DNA from: Candidatus Eremiobacterota bacterium
GTDB lineage: Bacteria; Vulcanimicrobiota; CADAWZ01; Ess09-12
Assembly: GCA_031082125.1 (NCBI GenBank)
Contig: JAVHLM010000047.1
Coordinates: 593 to 41,947, forward strand
Length of the DNA: 41,355 bases
Reading direction: 5' to 3'
Shown: in pieces, positions 15,801 to 24,852 of the stretch
Layout of the letters: every line of letters begins with the position of its first letter
Position numbering within the stretch: the stretch's first letter is position 1
The notes under the pieces: generated by a model
What the model saw: only the letters and a program-made list of their open reading frames with translations
Database searches by the model: none
What the model was told of the DNA's origin: nothing
Program-made: the position numbers and the translations under genes

Positions 15801-16559
15801 ATGGAGAAAATCAATCCCGCTGACGGCGCCGGGTTGATCCTGATCCCCGCAGGAGAGTTTTTGATGGGCTCTCCTCCCGGGGAGGGAAGGAATGACGAGC
15901 GCCCGCAGCACAAAGTCCATCTTGAAAGCTATGGGCTCTATAAATATCAGGTAACCAACGGGCAGTTTGCGAAATTTGCGGCAGAGTCAGGATATAAAGC
16001 GGAAGGTGTGTGGAAGACCTGGCACAAAGCAGGTAGAGAGAATCACCCGGTGGTCTGTGTGACATGGAATGATGCCCTGGCTTACAGCAAATGGGCAGGC
16101 GGGAGTCTTCCGACAGAGGCGCAGTGGGAGAAGGCGGCCCGGGGCACCGACGGCCGGCCTTTCCCCTGGGGCGATGAATGGGATGAGGCAAGGTGCAACT
16201 GGGATAAAGGGCCGAAGCTGCCGGTGATGGTCGATTTGAGCGAGGGAATGGGCACGGCGCCGGTAGGCTCCTTCCCGGCCGGAGCGAGTCCCTGCGGGGT
16301 CCATGACATGCTGGGGAATGTGTGGGAATGGTGCGCAGACTGGTATGATAAGAGCTATTACAAGCACAGTCCCCATGAAAACCCCGCCGGACCGCCGGAA
16401 GGAGCACATCGAGTGCTGCGTGGAGGATCATGGGCTGCCGAGGAAGATATCAACCCTCTTGAGGATCTTCGCTGCACCGCACGCCGCAGGTTCAATCCGG
16501 GTTACAGGTATCGCATTGACTTCGGTTTCCGTGTCTGCCTCCCCGCCGACACTCTCTGA
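15801..16559 (+). CDS. SUMF1/FGE-sulfatase domain protein
   Basis: 252 aa from ATG at 15801 after AAAGGAG. Nearly the whole protein is a formylglycine-generating-enzyme-type domain: GLILIPAGEFLMGSPPGEGRNDERPQHKV at the start, YQVTNGQFAKF, PVVCVTWNDALAYSKWAGGSLPTEAQWEKAARG, GNVWEWCADWYD, HRVLRGGSW and a closing FGFRV. The paired active-site cysteines of true FGE are not evident (a single Cys in DLRCTARRRF), so it is probably not a sulfatase activator. More likely it is one of the many SUMF1 proteins of unknown activity or a C-type-lectin-fold binding protein. No signal peptide is present, so it is cytoplasmic as predicted. Confidence 0.88.
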   Translation: MEKINPADGAGLILIPAGEFLMGSPPGEGRNDERPQHKVHLESYGLYKYQVTNGQFAKFAAESGYKAEGVWKTWHKAGRENHPVVCVTWNDALAYSKWAGGSLPTEAQWEKAARGTDGRPFPWGDEWDEARCNWDKGPKLPVMVDLSEGMGTAPVGSFPAGASPCGVHDMLGNVWEWCADWYDKSYYKHSPHENPAGPPEGAHRVLRGGSWAAEEDINPLEDLRCTARRRFNPGYRYRIDFGFRVCLPADTL

Positions 16560-16687
16560 TAAGCTCCCTTGACCTCGTGGCTGCCGGGAGGCTTCACCCG
16601 GGGCGTCATGGTGCTGTGTGCCGGGTGAGGGCTCGGCTGCGGTGCAGGGCCTGCGCGCCACATCTTTGAGACAAGGAGGAAGGTTTC

Positions 16688-17302
16688 ATGAAATCCTATT
16701 CTGTCTTTTACCTCAGGGATAAGACTCCGGAGGAGCTGGAGCGCCTGGCGGGCGGCGAAAGAAAGCTCCGCCTCATGCTCGGCCAGGTCAATGTCCACCC
16801 CGGCTCGCCATGGCTCGAGTGCAGCTTTCACAGGGATGCCGGTCCGCCCCATGACGAGGCCCTGTTCGGTGAAGCCTCCGTTATCAGGGAGCAGTCAAGG
16901 GCCTTCGGGGAGATGATATTCCTTTACTGCAGCAAGCCTGACTGGTTCTATTACGAGCACGCCCGCGACGGGGTGCTGCTGCGCAGGCTGACCTGGCTTC
17001 CCTTTCTTGACGGTTTTGACACACCGGGATGGATTTCCGTCGAGGGAGAGCCTGAGCCGTGGGAGCGGGACTTCTTCTTCCAGGAGAAAAAGCTTGAGTG
17101 GGCCATCAGGAAAGCCCGCGATATCTATGCCTGTGAAAAGGATTTTGATCTTTCGGCCCACGAGGCGGGAATCCGCCGGATCTGGGAGCATGGCAGAATT
17201 GAGGCCCGCAATGCGCTGCCGGAGTGTGACTGGACGGTTGCAATGCACGTTGAGGAGGTCTTCGGGCTCAGGCACCTGGCGGATCCCTGGAAGCCGGCAT
17301 GA
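16688..17302 (+). CDS. Uncharacterised cytoplasmic protein (204 aa)
   Basis: ATG at 16688 has a strong ribosome binding site (AAGGAGGAAGG) and GC-rich codon use like its neighbours, so it is a real gene. No signal peptide or membrane segment is seen. The protein is acidic and rich in aromatic residues (LYCSKPDWFYYEHARDG; PGWISVEGEPEPWERDFFFQEKKLEW) with a mixed alpha/beta appearance. I do not recognise the family. It lies between the SUMF1 and beta-lactamase-family genes, and its end overlaps the longest frame, but not the likely start, of the next gene. Confidence 0.7.
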   Translation: MKSYSVFYLRDKTPEELERLAGGERKLRLMLGQVNVHPGSPWLECSFHRDAGPPHDEALFGEASVIREQSRAFGEMIFLYCSKPDWFYYEHARDGVLLRRLTWLPFLDGFDTPGWISVEGEPEPWERDFFFQEKKLEWAIRKARDIYACEKDFDLSAHEAGIRRIWEHGRIEARNALPECDWTVAMHVEEVFGLRHLADPWKPA

Positions 17303-17478
17303 GGTGCCGCCGCTTCAGTTTCAACACTCATAAGCTCGGCATTGTTCATCAGTATAGGTGCTCCATTCAATGCAGCCATATCCTCCGGGTGATTCAGAGC
17401 CCTGAAGGAGAATTCGCGGGAGTGATGAAATCTGCCAGGTCTTCACATAGAGGGAAATATACAAAGGAGCAGATGGTG

Positions 17479-18675
17479 ATGAAAAAATTCTCTTTTCTCA
17501 TTCTTGCAGGGCTTGTCATCGTGCTGACAGGCTCGACTCTCTCTGCGGCGCAGGCACAGGAATCCCTTGATTCCATGCTCAGGCCGTACCTGGCGAAGTA
17601 TGAGCTTCCTTCCCTGGCGGCAGCGGTGGCAAAGGAGGGAAAAATCGTCTGCGCCGGCGCCGTGGGGACACGGCGGTACGGCGAGAATATCCCGGTGACG
17701 ATACATGACAGGTACCACCTGGGCTCCGACACCAAGGCGATGACGGCAGTGATGGTCGCGATGCTCGTCGATCAGGGGAAGCTGCGCTGGAATACCCCCA
17801 TGGGCGAGATCTTTCCCGAGCTCGCCGCCTCGATGGACCCCGCTTTCAAGGGAATCACCGTGGAGCAGCTCCTCTCCCAGACCTCCGGCATGCCGAGCGA
17901 CAACACCTCCAAGGAAAGCGAGGCCTACACCAGGTTCATGATTGATGAGGTGTCCTATCCCCAGGGAAACCTTGATGAGATACGCTACTGGCTCGTCGGG
18001 AAGTGGTGCGGGCTCCCCGTGCCTTCAAAACCGGGCGAGAAATTTGAATATTCCAATCTCAACTATATTATTGCCGGCGCCATAGTCGAGCACATCGAGA
18101 AGAAAAGCTGGGATGAGCTCATCATTGAAAAGGTTTTCAATCCCCTGGGCCTCAGGAACACCGGTCTCGGGATCCAGTCATCGCTCGGAAGGGTCGATGC
18201 GCCTCTCGGGCATGCCGTCGTCGAGGGAAAGATCAAGTGTTTTCTCGCAGGCCCGCGGGCTGACAACCCCGTCGTGGTGGGACCTGCCGGCATCGCCAAT
18301 ATGTCGGTGCTTGATTTCGTCACATGGGCGGGATGGAATGCCGGCGAGGGGAAACGGGGCCCCCACCTTGTCAGGCCCGAGACGCTCAGGAAGCTTCATG
18401 CCCCTGCCGTTGCCATACCTGCGCCCAAGGATGCCCCCCTGGGGACGGCGACGGTGGGAAAATATGCTTTCGGGTGGGGAGTGGTGGCCGTTCCCTGGGC
18501 CGCTCATCCGCTTCTCTTTCACGGGGGCTCCAACGGCTTGAACTTTGCGGAGATCTGTGTTGATACCGAGAAGGACCTTGGGATTGTCATCCTGACCAAT
18601 ATGGGCGGGAAGAATGCCGATGCGGCGGTAAAGGAAATCCAGAAAGAGCTTTATCGGAAGTACGGCGGAAAGTGA
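17479..18675 (+). CDS. Exported serine beta-lactamase-family (class C / PBP4*-like) hydrolase
   Basis: 398 aa. The frame is open from 17299, but AAGGAG at 17464-17469 and a signal peptide (MKKFSFLILAGLVIVLTGSTLSAAQA) point to ATG 17479 as the start. The beta-lactamase family motifs are present: SxxK as GSDTKAM, YxN as YSNLNY, and the KTG-equivalent as HGGSNG. Length and motif spacing match class C-like esterase/D-peptidase relatives rather than true resistance enzymes, so the substrate is unknown. It acts in the periplasm or outside. The PAS histidine kinase follows 92 nt downstream on the same strand, without obvious coupling. Confidence 0.9.
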   Translation: MKKFSFLILAGLVIVLTGSTLSAAQAQESLDSMLRPYLAKYELPSLAAAVAKEGKIVCAGAVGTRRYGENIPVTIHDRYHLGSDTKAMTAVMVAMLVDQGKLRWNTPMGEIFPELAASMDPAFKGITVEQLLSQTSGMPSDNTSKESEAYTRFMIDEVSYPQGNLDEIRYWLVGKWCGLPVPSKPGEKFEYSNLNYIIAGAIVEHIEKKSWDELIIEKVFNPLGLRNTGLGIQSSLGRVDAPLGHAVVEGKIKCFLAGPRADNPVVVGPAGIANMSVLDFVTWAGWNAGEGKRGPHLVRPETLRKLHAPAVAIPAPKDAPLGTATVGKYAFGWGVVAVPWAAHPLLFHGGSNGLNFAEICVDTEKDLGIVILTNMGGKNADAAVKEIQKELYRKYGGK

Positions 18676-18767
18676 GAAGGGGGGCGGAATCCACCTTCCT
18701 GTTGATCGAAAGCACGAGACTCACGGCTGAAGAGCTCAGAGGTCTGTGGTGATGGCTCTGGAGGCTG

Positions 18768-20063
18768 GTGAAGCGGGGGGAAGAGTCTGATGTCACAATA
18801 TCAGGAAAGCGTGCCGGGCTCATGAAACAGAAAGATTCAACAGCACCGGAGCATGAGCGCTCTCTCGATGCGCTGCAGCTCATACATCATCTGCAGGCGG
18901 GCGTGGTGGTCCATGGTCCCGACACGGCGATTCTGCTGGCCAACAATGCGGCATCGAGGCTGCTGGGGCTGTCGCTGGAGCAGATGCAGGGCAAGGTCGC
19001 CATAGACCCTGACTGGTGCTTCATCCGGGAAGACAGAACGAAGCTCCCCACTGAGGAATATCCGGTCGTTCGGGTGATCGCAGCGCTCCAGCCCCTGGAT
19101 ACGCAGATCCTCGGCATCAATCGTCCGAATACGGGCGACATCGTCTGGGTGCAGGTCAATGCCTTCCCGAAGCTTGATGACCGCGGGCAGTTGGTCCATG
19201 CGGTGGTGACGTTCGTGGACATCACCGGGCTCAAGCGGGCTGAGGAGCAGATCCGCCGGCTTAATGAGGACCTGCAGCGCCATGCGGCAGAGCTGGAGCG
19301 CCGGGTGGCAGAGCGGACTGCCGAGCTGGAAGTGGCCCGCGATCATGCCCGGGAGTCCGACAGGCTCAAATCGGCTTTTCTCGCCACGATGTCCCATGAG
19401 CTGCGCACTCCCCTCAACTCCATCATCGGCTTCACGGGCATCATTCTCATGGAGATGGTGGGCCCTCTGAACGAGGAGCAGAAAAAGCAGCTCGGCATAG
19501 TGCGGGCCAATGCCCACCACCTGCTGGAGCTGATCAACGACATACTGGACCTTTCCAGGATAGAGTCAGGCCAGTTCGAGATTACCCGGAATCTCGTCGA
19601 TATGGAGAATACCATAGAGAAAGTACTCGAGAAGATGACGCCCCTGGCCGGTAAAAAGGGACTGGAGCTGACGGCCGTGATCGCCCCTCCCGTCGGCCAG
19701 GTTCTCGGAGACCGCCGGCGGGTGGAGCAGATCCTCATCAACCTGATCGGCAATGCCATCAAGTTTACCGAGGAGGGCGAGGTTCGTATCGAGAGCAAGG
19801 CAGAGGGCCGATGGCTGGTCACGCGAGTGCTGGATACCGGCATCGGCATCAAGCCAGAAGACCAGGAGATGCTCTTCAGGCCTTTCCGCCAGGTGGATAC
19901 GCGTCTCTCCCGCCAGTATGAAGGCACCGGTCTCGGTCTTTCCATCAGCAGGCTGCTGGTTGAGGCCATGGGGGGTGAAATTCACGTGGATAGTGAATTC
20001 GGGAAGGGGAGCGCCTTTACGTTCACTCTGCCGCTCACCCTCCCCTCCGGCCCTGCTGAGTAA
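18768..20063 (+). CDS. PAS-domain sensor histidine kinase
   Basis: 431 aa from GTG at 18768; ATG at 18822 (MKQKDSTAPEH) is an alternative start. Segments: a PAS domain (about 38-150, LDALQLIHHLQAGVVVHGPD... to VDITGLKRAEEQ), a coiled coil (EQIRRLNEDLQRHAAELERRVAERTAELE), a HisKA domain with the phospho-acceptor His in FLATMSHELRTPLN, and an HATPase domain with the N box (QILINLIGNAIKFT), G1 (DTGIGI), F box (LFRPFRQVD) and G2 (GTGLGLSI). No membrane segment is present, so it is a soluble sensor. No response regulator is adjacent, so it is an orphan in this window. Confidence 0.95.
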   Translation: MKRGEESDVTISGKRAGLMKQKDSTAPEHERSLDALQLIHHLQAGVVVHGPDTAILLANNAASRLLGLSLEQMQGKVAIDPDWCFIREDRTKLPTEEYPVVRVIAALQPLDTQILGINRPNTGDIVWVQVNAFPKLDDRGQLVHAVVTFVDITGLKRAEEQIRRLNEDLQRHAAELERRVAERTAELEVARDHARESDRLKSAFLATMSHELRTPLNSIIGFTGIILMEMVGPLNEEQKKQLGIVRANAHHLLELINDILDLSRIESGQFEITRNLVDMENTIEKVLEKMTPLAGKKGLELTAVIAPPVGQVLGDRRRVEQILINLIGNAIKFTEEGEVRIESKAEGRWLVTRVLDTGIGIKPEDQEMLFRPFRQVDTRLSRQYEGTGLGLSISRLLVEAMGGEIHVDSEFGKGSAFTFTLPLTLPSGPAE

Positions 20064-20411
20064 GCTGCCGCCCGGCCGATGATCATAAAAAAAATGCGCA
20101 TATCATTTCAGTGAGGATCCCCTCCTGCGGATCCTCCGCAGCTTGAGCTCCTTTCCTGGAGAGCATCTGGGCTCGCCGGCCTCTTTTGCCACAACTCGCC
20201 CTTTCGGGCTCAAACAGTGGCAAAAGGATCGGCCGCCTTGCGCCCGATGCTCTTGCCATGAATTCCGCAGGCTGCTCCGGATTCCACAGGAGGGGCTCTA
20301 TCCATTACTGCATGAAAATGGGAGCCCTGGCCCCACGAGGAGGTATGCTCCAGCAAGGCGAAAGTGAAAGGGGAGGGGCACACGTGGGCACTCTTTCTCA
20401 CTATGGCGGGG
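20064..20411. other. Intergenic region with two hairpins
   Basis: Besides the hairpins at 20125-20141 (CTGCGGA / TCCGCAG, 3-nt loop, no U-tract) and 20184-20225, no gene was recognised. The short frames in the region lack ribosome binding sites and similarity to anything I know. Confidence 0.5.
20184..20225. repeat. Nested inverted repeat (42 nt)
   Basis: Outer arms TTTTGCCAC (20184-20192) and GTGGCAAAA (20217-20225) enclose an inner stem GCCC-TTTC-GGGC (20198-20209). The structure is nearly symmetric and would fold on either strand. It could be a bidirectional terminator, a dispersed palindromic repeat or a small mobile-repeat unit; a genome-wide copy count is needed to tell. Confidence 0.55.
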
Positions 20412-20462
20412 TTGACAGGGTTTAACCTACAATATATAATTATATGGAGAAGAGTAGGTTAA
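20412..20462 (+). promoter_or_regulatory. Strong promoter with an inverted-repeat operator
   Basis: TTGACA (20412-20417), a 17-nt spacer and TATAAT (20435-20440), a consensus promoter. A perfect 9-bp inverted repeat TTAACCTAC (20422-20430) / GTAGGTTAA (20454-20462) straddles the -10 box and the predicted transcription start (about 20447). A regulator bound there would block transcription. Confidence 0.75.
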
Positions 20463-20473
20463 GTGAGGGCGCC

Positions 20474-20788
20474 ATGGAAATGGTAAAATCAATGCTCAAA
20501 GAGGAGCTTGCTCATTCCCTTGAGGTGCTGGAGCATTATCGCCGTGCGCTCTCCGGGCTTCCCTCCGGCGCGCTGGTGAAGAAGCGGATTCACGGCGGGG
20601 AGTACTGGTACAGGGTGTTCCGGGAAGGCTCGAAGGTGAGGACGGAGTATGTGGGAAAGGTGAACGGGGAGGAAGCCGCAGCGGCGCTCAGGGATCAGGA
20701 AAAGCGGAAGCGTTACCGGGAGCTTGAGAGAGAGGTGCGCCAGAAGATACGCTACCTGGAGAAGGTGATTCATGCCCGAGCAGTATGA
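20474..20788 (+). CDS. Small protein with the DUF6788-like GALVKKRIHGGEYWYRV motif
   Basis: 104 aa from ATG at 20474. The in-frame ATG at 20444 lies only 4 nt after the -10 box, before the likely transcription start, so it is rejected; GAGG 6 nt before 20474 supports the shorter form. The centre reads GALVKKRIHGGEYWYRVFREGSKVRTEYVGKV, resembling a beta-hairpin module of small DUF6788-like proteins that often lie beside nucleotidyltransferase toxin genes. Both flanks are helical and charged (coiled-coil-like). The operator overlapping its promoter suggests regulation of the antitoxin kind, but no DNA-binding motif is obvious. The following overlapping mini-ORF may be what remains of a partner. 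Confidence 0.65.
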   Translation: MEMVKSMLKEELAHSLEVLEHYRRALSGLPSGALVKKRIHGGEYWYRVFREGSKVRTEYVGKVNGEEAAAALRDQEKRKRYRELEREVRQKIRYLEKVIHARAV

Positions 20789-20867
20789 GGTGGTGGACAG
20801 GGTGCTCGAGGCGCTGGAGCCAGTCTTCATGGAATTTGCAGGAAAGGCGCATGATGCCGCTGGATAA
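20772..20867 (+). pseudogene. Possible truncated partner ORF (31 aa)
   Basis: ATG at 20772 overlaps the stop of the preceding gene by 17 nt, in the arrangement of a coupled second gene. The frame reads MPEQYEVVDRVLEALEPVFM and stops after 31 codons. In related loci a nucleotidyltransferase-like partner is common, so this may be its decayed start. Without comparison it could equally be chance. Confidence 0.3.
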
Positions 20868-21178
20868 GGGGGGAGCGCTGTACATGGCGGCCCTGGAGAA
20901 GATTGGCGGATCAGGCATCAACCGGATCTCCCCAAATGCCTGAAAACCGGCTTCATCGTGCCGGGACGGCGCCCAGGTAAGGATTCAGGGGGGGTGAGCC
21001 GGGGCTTTTTCTGAGAGTGGACTGGTCGGGTGGAAATTTTGTAGAGGGCTGATTGTGGCTGGATCTGGTGGAGAAGGGCCGGCCAGGGGGTCGCCTGGGG
21101 TGGAGAGTTTTATAGGAGTGACATACATGTGTCATTGTATAAAGATATAATAAGGGGAAAAAGGGAAGGATGAAAGCT
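20868..21178. other. Intergenic region at the left edge of the defence island
   Basis: No gene was recognised. An imperfect dyad with arms TGACA / TGTCA (21119-21134) lies just before a TATAAT-like box (21146-21151), upstream of the small KTSC-like gene. No -35 at normal spacing was found. The base composition shifts towards AT near 21100, marking the likely island boundary. Confidence 0.45.
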
Positions 21179-21406
21179 ATGGCACGATACAAAAACCTTG
21201 GCGGAAATTCTGGAGTTGTAGAATATGAGATAGGGGAAGATAGTATAAGAGTTGCATTTGACGATGGGTGGAAATATTTATACACCTATCAAAGCGCAGG
21301 GAGCCATCATATTGAACAAATGAAGCAACTGGCACTATATGGACAAGGCCTGAACAGTTATATAAAAAAGTATGTTGAAAAAAAATATGCAAGAAAATTT
21401 CGATGA
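21179..21406 (+). CDS. Small KTSC-like protein preceding hsdM
   Basis: 75 aa from ATG at 21179, which has GGAAGGA 8 nt upstream; ATG at 21170 is also possible. The sequence (VVEYEIGEDSIRVAFDDGWKYLYTYQSAG...IKKYVEKKYARKF) has the beta-strand pattern and aromatic positions of short KTSC-type domains, whose function is unknown. It is AT-richer than the genes to its left. It lies 48 nt before hsdM on the same strand and may be the first gene of the restriction operon, but a role in restriction is not established. Confidence 0.6.
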   Translation: MARYKNLGGNSGVVEYEIGEDSIRVAFDDGWKYLYTYQSAGSHHIEQMKQLALYGQGLNSYIKKYVEKKYARKFR

Positions 21407-21454
21407 AGCACCATAATGTGTAGAAGAAGATTGCTTTTAACAGAAGTGGGGTGA

Positions 21455-23023
21455 ATGGTGATGGCGAGGGCCAAGGTGAAAGAGAAGAATGGGACGGGGG
21501 CTAACCTGGGTTTTGAGGCGACGCTCTGGACGGCGGCGGACAAGATGCGGAATAACTTGGATGCTGCTGAATACAAGCACGTGGTGCTGGGCCTCATTTT
21601 CCTGAAATATATCTCTGATGCTTTCGAAGAAAAGCAGAGAGAGCTTTTGCAGGAAGCTTCACAGGGAGCCGATCCAGAAGATCCCGATGAATACAGGGCT
21701 TATAATGTTTTCTGGGTTCCCAGGGAGGCAAGGTGGGCTGAATTACAGGCCCAAGCGAAACAGCCCGAGATCGGAAAGCTCGTCGATAACGCCATGGTAG
21801 CTATCGAGCGTGATAATCCATCACTCAAAGGGGTGCTTCCCAAGGAATATGCGCGGCCCTCACTTGACAAACAGCGATTGGGTGAGCTTATAGACCTTAT
21901 AGGCACAATCGGTCTTGGCGACAGGGAAAACCGCTCCAAGGACATTCTGGGAAGAGTCTATGAATATTTCCTCTCACAGTTTGCAAGTGCCGAAGGAAAG
22001 AAGGGCGGGCAGTTCTATACCCCCCGCTGCGTGGTGCAGGTGCTCGTCTCGATGCTTGCCCCTTACAAGGGGAGAGTCTATGACCCATGCTGCGGCTCCG
22101 GCGGCATGTTCATTCAGAGCGAAAAGTTCGTGGAGGCCCATGGAGGCAAGATCGGCGACATCAGCATTTACGGCCAGGAATCGAATCCCACCACATGGCG
22201 CCTTGCCAAGATGAACCTTGCCATACGCGGTATTGAAGGGAACCTGGGCGCAGAGCATGCCGACAGCTTTCACCGTGATCTGCACAAGGATCTCAAAGCC
22301 GATTATATTCTCGCCAATCCCCCTTTCAATTCGAGCGACTGGGGAGGCGAGAGGCTCAAGGAAGATGTGCGCTGGAAATATGGCGCCCCACCGGCGGCCA
22401 ATGCCAACTATGCCTGGGTGCAGCATTTCATTCATCACCTGGCGCCCCATGGCATCGCCGGCTTTGTGCTCGCCAACGGAAGCATGTCGAGCAACCAGTC
22501 CGGCGAAGGTGAGATAAGGAAAGCCATCATAGAAGATGATATGGTGGACTGCATGGTGGCTATGCCGGGCCAGCTTTTCTACTCGACGCAGATACCTGTC
22601 TGTCTCTGGTTTCTTGCGCGATCAAAACAGAAAAACCGCTTCCGTGATCGTCGGGGACAGACCCTGTTCATTGATGCCAGGAAGCTTGGCCAGCTCGTGG
22701 ACAGGGTGCACCGTGAGCTTACAGATGAGGATATCGCAAAAATTGCAGGGACCTACCACGCCTGGCGAGGTGACAAGGAAGCAGGAACCTATGAAGATAT
22801 GCCGGGATTCTGCAAGAGCGCCTCGATTGAAGAGATAAGGCAGAATGGCTATGTGCTCACTCCAGGGCGTTATGTAGGTGCCGAAGCGGTGGAAGATGAT
22901 GAAGAGCCATTCGAGGAGAAGATGAAGAGGCTTACAAAAACGCTCGCGAATCAGTTTGCAGAAAGCGAGAGCCTGGAAAGAGCAATAAAGGAGAATCTGA
23001 GAGGGCTTGGTTTATTATTATAG
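21455..23023 (+). CDS. hsdM: Type I restriction-modification DNA methyltransferase subunit HsdM
   Basis: 522 aa from ATG at 21455 (ATG 21461 is an alternative). It methylates adenine in the HsdS-specified target as part of the M2S complex, and is needed for restriction by the full R2M2S complex. The N-terminal helical HsdM domain ([36 protein letters not shown]) is followed by the SAM site DPCCGSGG (210-217) and the catalytic NPPF (288-291, [15 protein letters not shown]), the N6-adenine methylase signature. Length is normal. It is GC-rich, unlike the genes directly after it. The tcmP gene begins 8 nt downstream, separating hsdM from hsdS. Confidence 0.97.
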   Translation: MVMARAKVKEKNGTGANLGFEATLWTAADKMRNNLDAAEYKHVVLGLIFLKYISDAFEEKQRELLQEASQGADPEDPDEYRAYNVFWVPREARWAELQAQAKQPEIGKLVDNAMVAIERDNPSLKGVLPKEYARPSLDKQRLGELIDLIGTIGLGDRENRSKDILGRVYEYFLSQFASAEGKKGGQFYTPRCVVQVLVSMLAPYKGRVYDPCCGSGGMFIQSEKFVEAHGGKIGDISIYGQESNPTTWRLAKMNLAIRGIEGNLGAEHADSFHRDLHKDLKADYILANPPFNSSDWGGERLKEDVRWKYGAPPAANANYAWVQHFIHHLAPHGIAGFVLANGSMSSNQSGEGEIRKAIIEDDMVDCMVAMPGQLFYSTQIPVCLWFLARSKQKNRFRDRRGQTLFIDARKLGQLVDRVHRELTDEDIAKIAGTYHAWRGDKEAGTYEDMPGFCKSASIEEIRQNGYVLTPGRYVGAEAVEDDEEPFEEKMKRLTKTLANQFAESESLERAIKENLRGLGLLL

Positions 23024-23031
23024 GGGGGAAT

Positions 23032-24150
23032 ATGGTCACTGACAAAGGCTGGTTTGAAAAGCCCACTGAGGAATCTCTAGCGAAAAGAGAGATAGTGACA
23101 AAATACTTCAGTGCCTGGTCAAAAATAATGCTGAGTAAAAGTAAATCAGTTCTTTCCTATGTCGATCTTTTTTCTGGACCGGGAAGATATGAGGACGGCA
23201 CTCCATCGACCCCTCTGTTGATATTGGAAAAAGCAATCAATGATGCCGGTTTACGATCACGTTTAATGATAGCTTTTAACGATGCAGATCCAAATCTATC
23301 AAACTCGTTGGATAATGCAATTAATTCTTTCGAAGGAATAAATACGCTTGCTTACAGGCCAAAGGTGAATAACATCAAGATAGCAGGGGATATCGTAAAA
23401 TCTTTTGAAAAAGCATCAAATCCTACGTTATTCTTTCTTGATCCCTGGGGTTATAAGGGATTAACATTGAAATTGATTGGCTCTGCTGTCAAACAATGGG
23501 GATGTGACTGCATTTTTTTCTTCAATTACAATAGAATAAAGATGGGGATAGCAAACAAGATCGTCCTTGAACATATGAACGAGCTCTTTGGTGAAGAAGG
23601 TATGAGACAGCTCAATAATAGACTGAATTGCAAGGTTAATGCTCAGGAAAAAGAAAATATCATAATGTCTGAGATAACTGATGGATTAAGAAAAATCGGG
23701 GGCAAGTTCATTATATTCTTTTGTTTTAAGAATATTAAGGGAACAAAAACAAGTCACTATATTATTTTTGTCAGTAAAAACAAGATAGCGTATAAAATAA
23801 TGAAAGAAATTATGGCACAGATGAGCACATTGAAAGAGCAGGGAGTAGGCACATTTACTTTCTGTGCGCTTGAGAAGAAACAATTACGCCTATTTGAATA
23901 TTCAAAACCTCTTGATGATTTGAAGGAAACGCTCCTTAAGGATTTATCAGGAAGGTCAATGACGGTGGAAGAAATATTTTATGACCATAGCATAGATACC
24001 CCCTATACACTGAAAAATTATAAAGATGTGTTGAGAACACTTGAGGAAGAAGGCAAGATTAAGATAGTATTACCTAAAGGAAGATTTAAAAGAAAAAAGG
24101 GCACGTTGCCTGATGACTTGATTATAAAATTCCCTGAAAGAGTTGATTAA
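23032..24150 (+). CDS. tcmP: Three-Cys-motif partner protein TcmP
   Basis: 372 aa. The N-terminal part has a Rossmann-type methyltransferase look: FEKPTEESLAKREIVTKYF, then SYVDLFSGPGRYEDG (residues about 42-57, motif I-like) and FFLDPWGYKGL (about 134-144, motif IV-like DPWG). The C-terminal about 80 residues form a winged helix (MTVEEIFYDHSIDTPYTLKNYKDVLRTLEEEGKI). The family is defined by its association with the three-Cys protein, and the next gene here is exactly that partner (the stop TAA is directly followed by ATG). Function is unknown; nucleic-acid modification is a reasonable inference. The gene is much AT-richer than hsdM, consistent with insertion into the operon. Confidence 0.9.
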   Translation: MVTDKGWFEKPTEESLAKREIVTKYFSAWSKIMLSKSKSVLSYVDLFSGPGRYEDGTPSTPLLILEKAINDAGLRSRLMIAFNDADPNLSNSLDNAINSFEGINTLAYRPKVNNIKIAGDIVKSFEKASNPTLFFLDPWGYKGLTLKLIGSAVKQWGCDCIFFFNYNRIKMGIANKIVLEHMNELFGEEGMRQLNNRLNCKVNAQEKENIIMSEITDGLRKIGGKFIIFFCFKNIKGTKTSHYIIFVSKNKIAYKIMKEIMAQMSTLKEQGVGTFTFCALEKKQLRLFEYSKPLDDLKETLLKDLSGRSMTVEEIFYDHSIDTPYTLKNYKDVLRTLEEEGKIKIVLPKGRFKRKKGTLPDDLIIKFPERVD

Positions 24151-24852
24151 ATGGCACACACAAAAATAGAATGGACACAAATGACCTGGAATCCTGTAAC
24201 AGGCTGCACAAAAATCAGTGAAGGATGCAGAAACTGTTATGCAGAGCGCATGGCGAAGCGACTTCATCTGATGGGTCAGAGGAATTATCAGAATGAATTC
24301 AAGATAACGATGCACGAGCATATGCTGAATCTCCCTTATCACTGGAAAAAAACGCAGCATGTATTTGTCAATTCTATGAGCGATCTTTTCCACGAAGATA
24401 TCCCTTATGAATATATTAAGAATGTATTTGCCACTATGGAGAGCACTCCTTGGCATCGCTACCAGCTGCTGACAAAGCGCTCTGAGCGATTGAGCAGACT
24501 GGATTCACAGATCAAATGGCCATCAAATGTCTGGATGGGAGTGAGCGTGGAGAGTGATGCATATTCCTTCAGGATTGACCATTTGAGAAAGACAGGTGCA
24601 TTGCTGAAGTTCATATCCTTTGAACCATTAATAGGGCCAATTGACAATATCGACCTCTCGGGAATAGACTGGGTTATTGTGGGAGGTGAATCAGGTCCTG
24701 GCGCACGCCCTATGGCGAAACAATGGGTAATTAAGATAAGGGATAAATGCGAAGAGATGAGTATCCCATTTTTCTTCAAGCAATGGGGAGGCACACAGAA
24801 GAGCAAGACAGGACGGCTTCTGGAGGGAAAGATATGGGATGAGTACCCGTAG
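24151..24852 (+). CDS. Phage Gp37/Gp68-like DUF5131 protein with a three-cysteine motif
   Basis: 233 aa; ATG at 24151 follows the TcmP stop without a gap. The N-terminus carries KIEWTQMTWNPVTGC...GCRNCYAERMAKRL with Cys19, Cys26 and Cys29 (C-x6-C-x2-C). This is the family signature and probably a metal or iron-sulfur site, perhaps of a radical-SAM-like barrel. Other family blocks are VFVNSMSDLFHEDIP, RYQLLTKRSERL, VWMGVSVES, KFISFEPLIGP, WVIVGGESGPGARP and FFFKQWGG. It forms a two-gene unit with TcmP, seen in phages and mobile DNA. Its substrate is unknown. Confidence 0.93.
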   Translation: MAHTKIEWTQMTWNPVTGCTKISEGCRNCYAERMAKRLHLMGQRNYQNEFKITMHEHMLNLPYHWKKTQHVFVNSMSDLFHEDIPYEYIKNVFATMESTPWHRYQLLTKRSERLSRLDSQIKWPSNVWMGVSVESDAYSFRIDHLRKTGALLKFISFEPLIGPIDNIDLSGIDWVIVGGESGPGARPMAKQWVIKIRDKCEEMSIPFFFKQWGGTQKSKTGRLLEGKIWDEYP

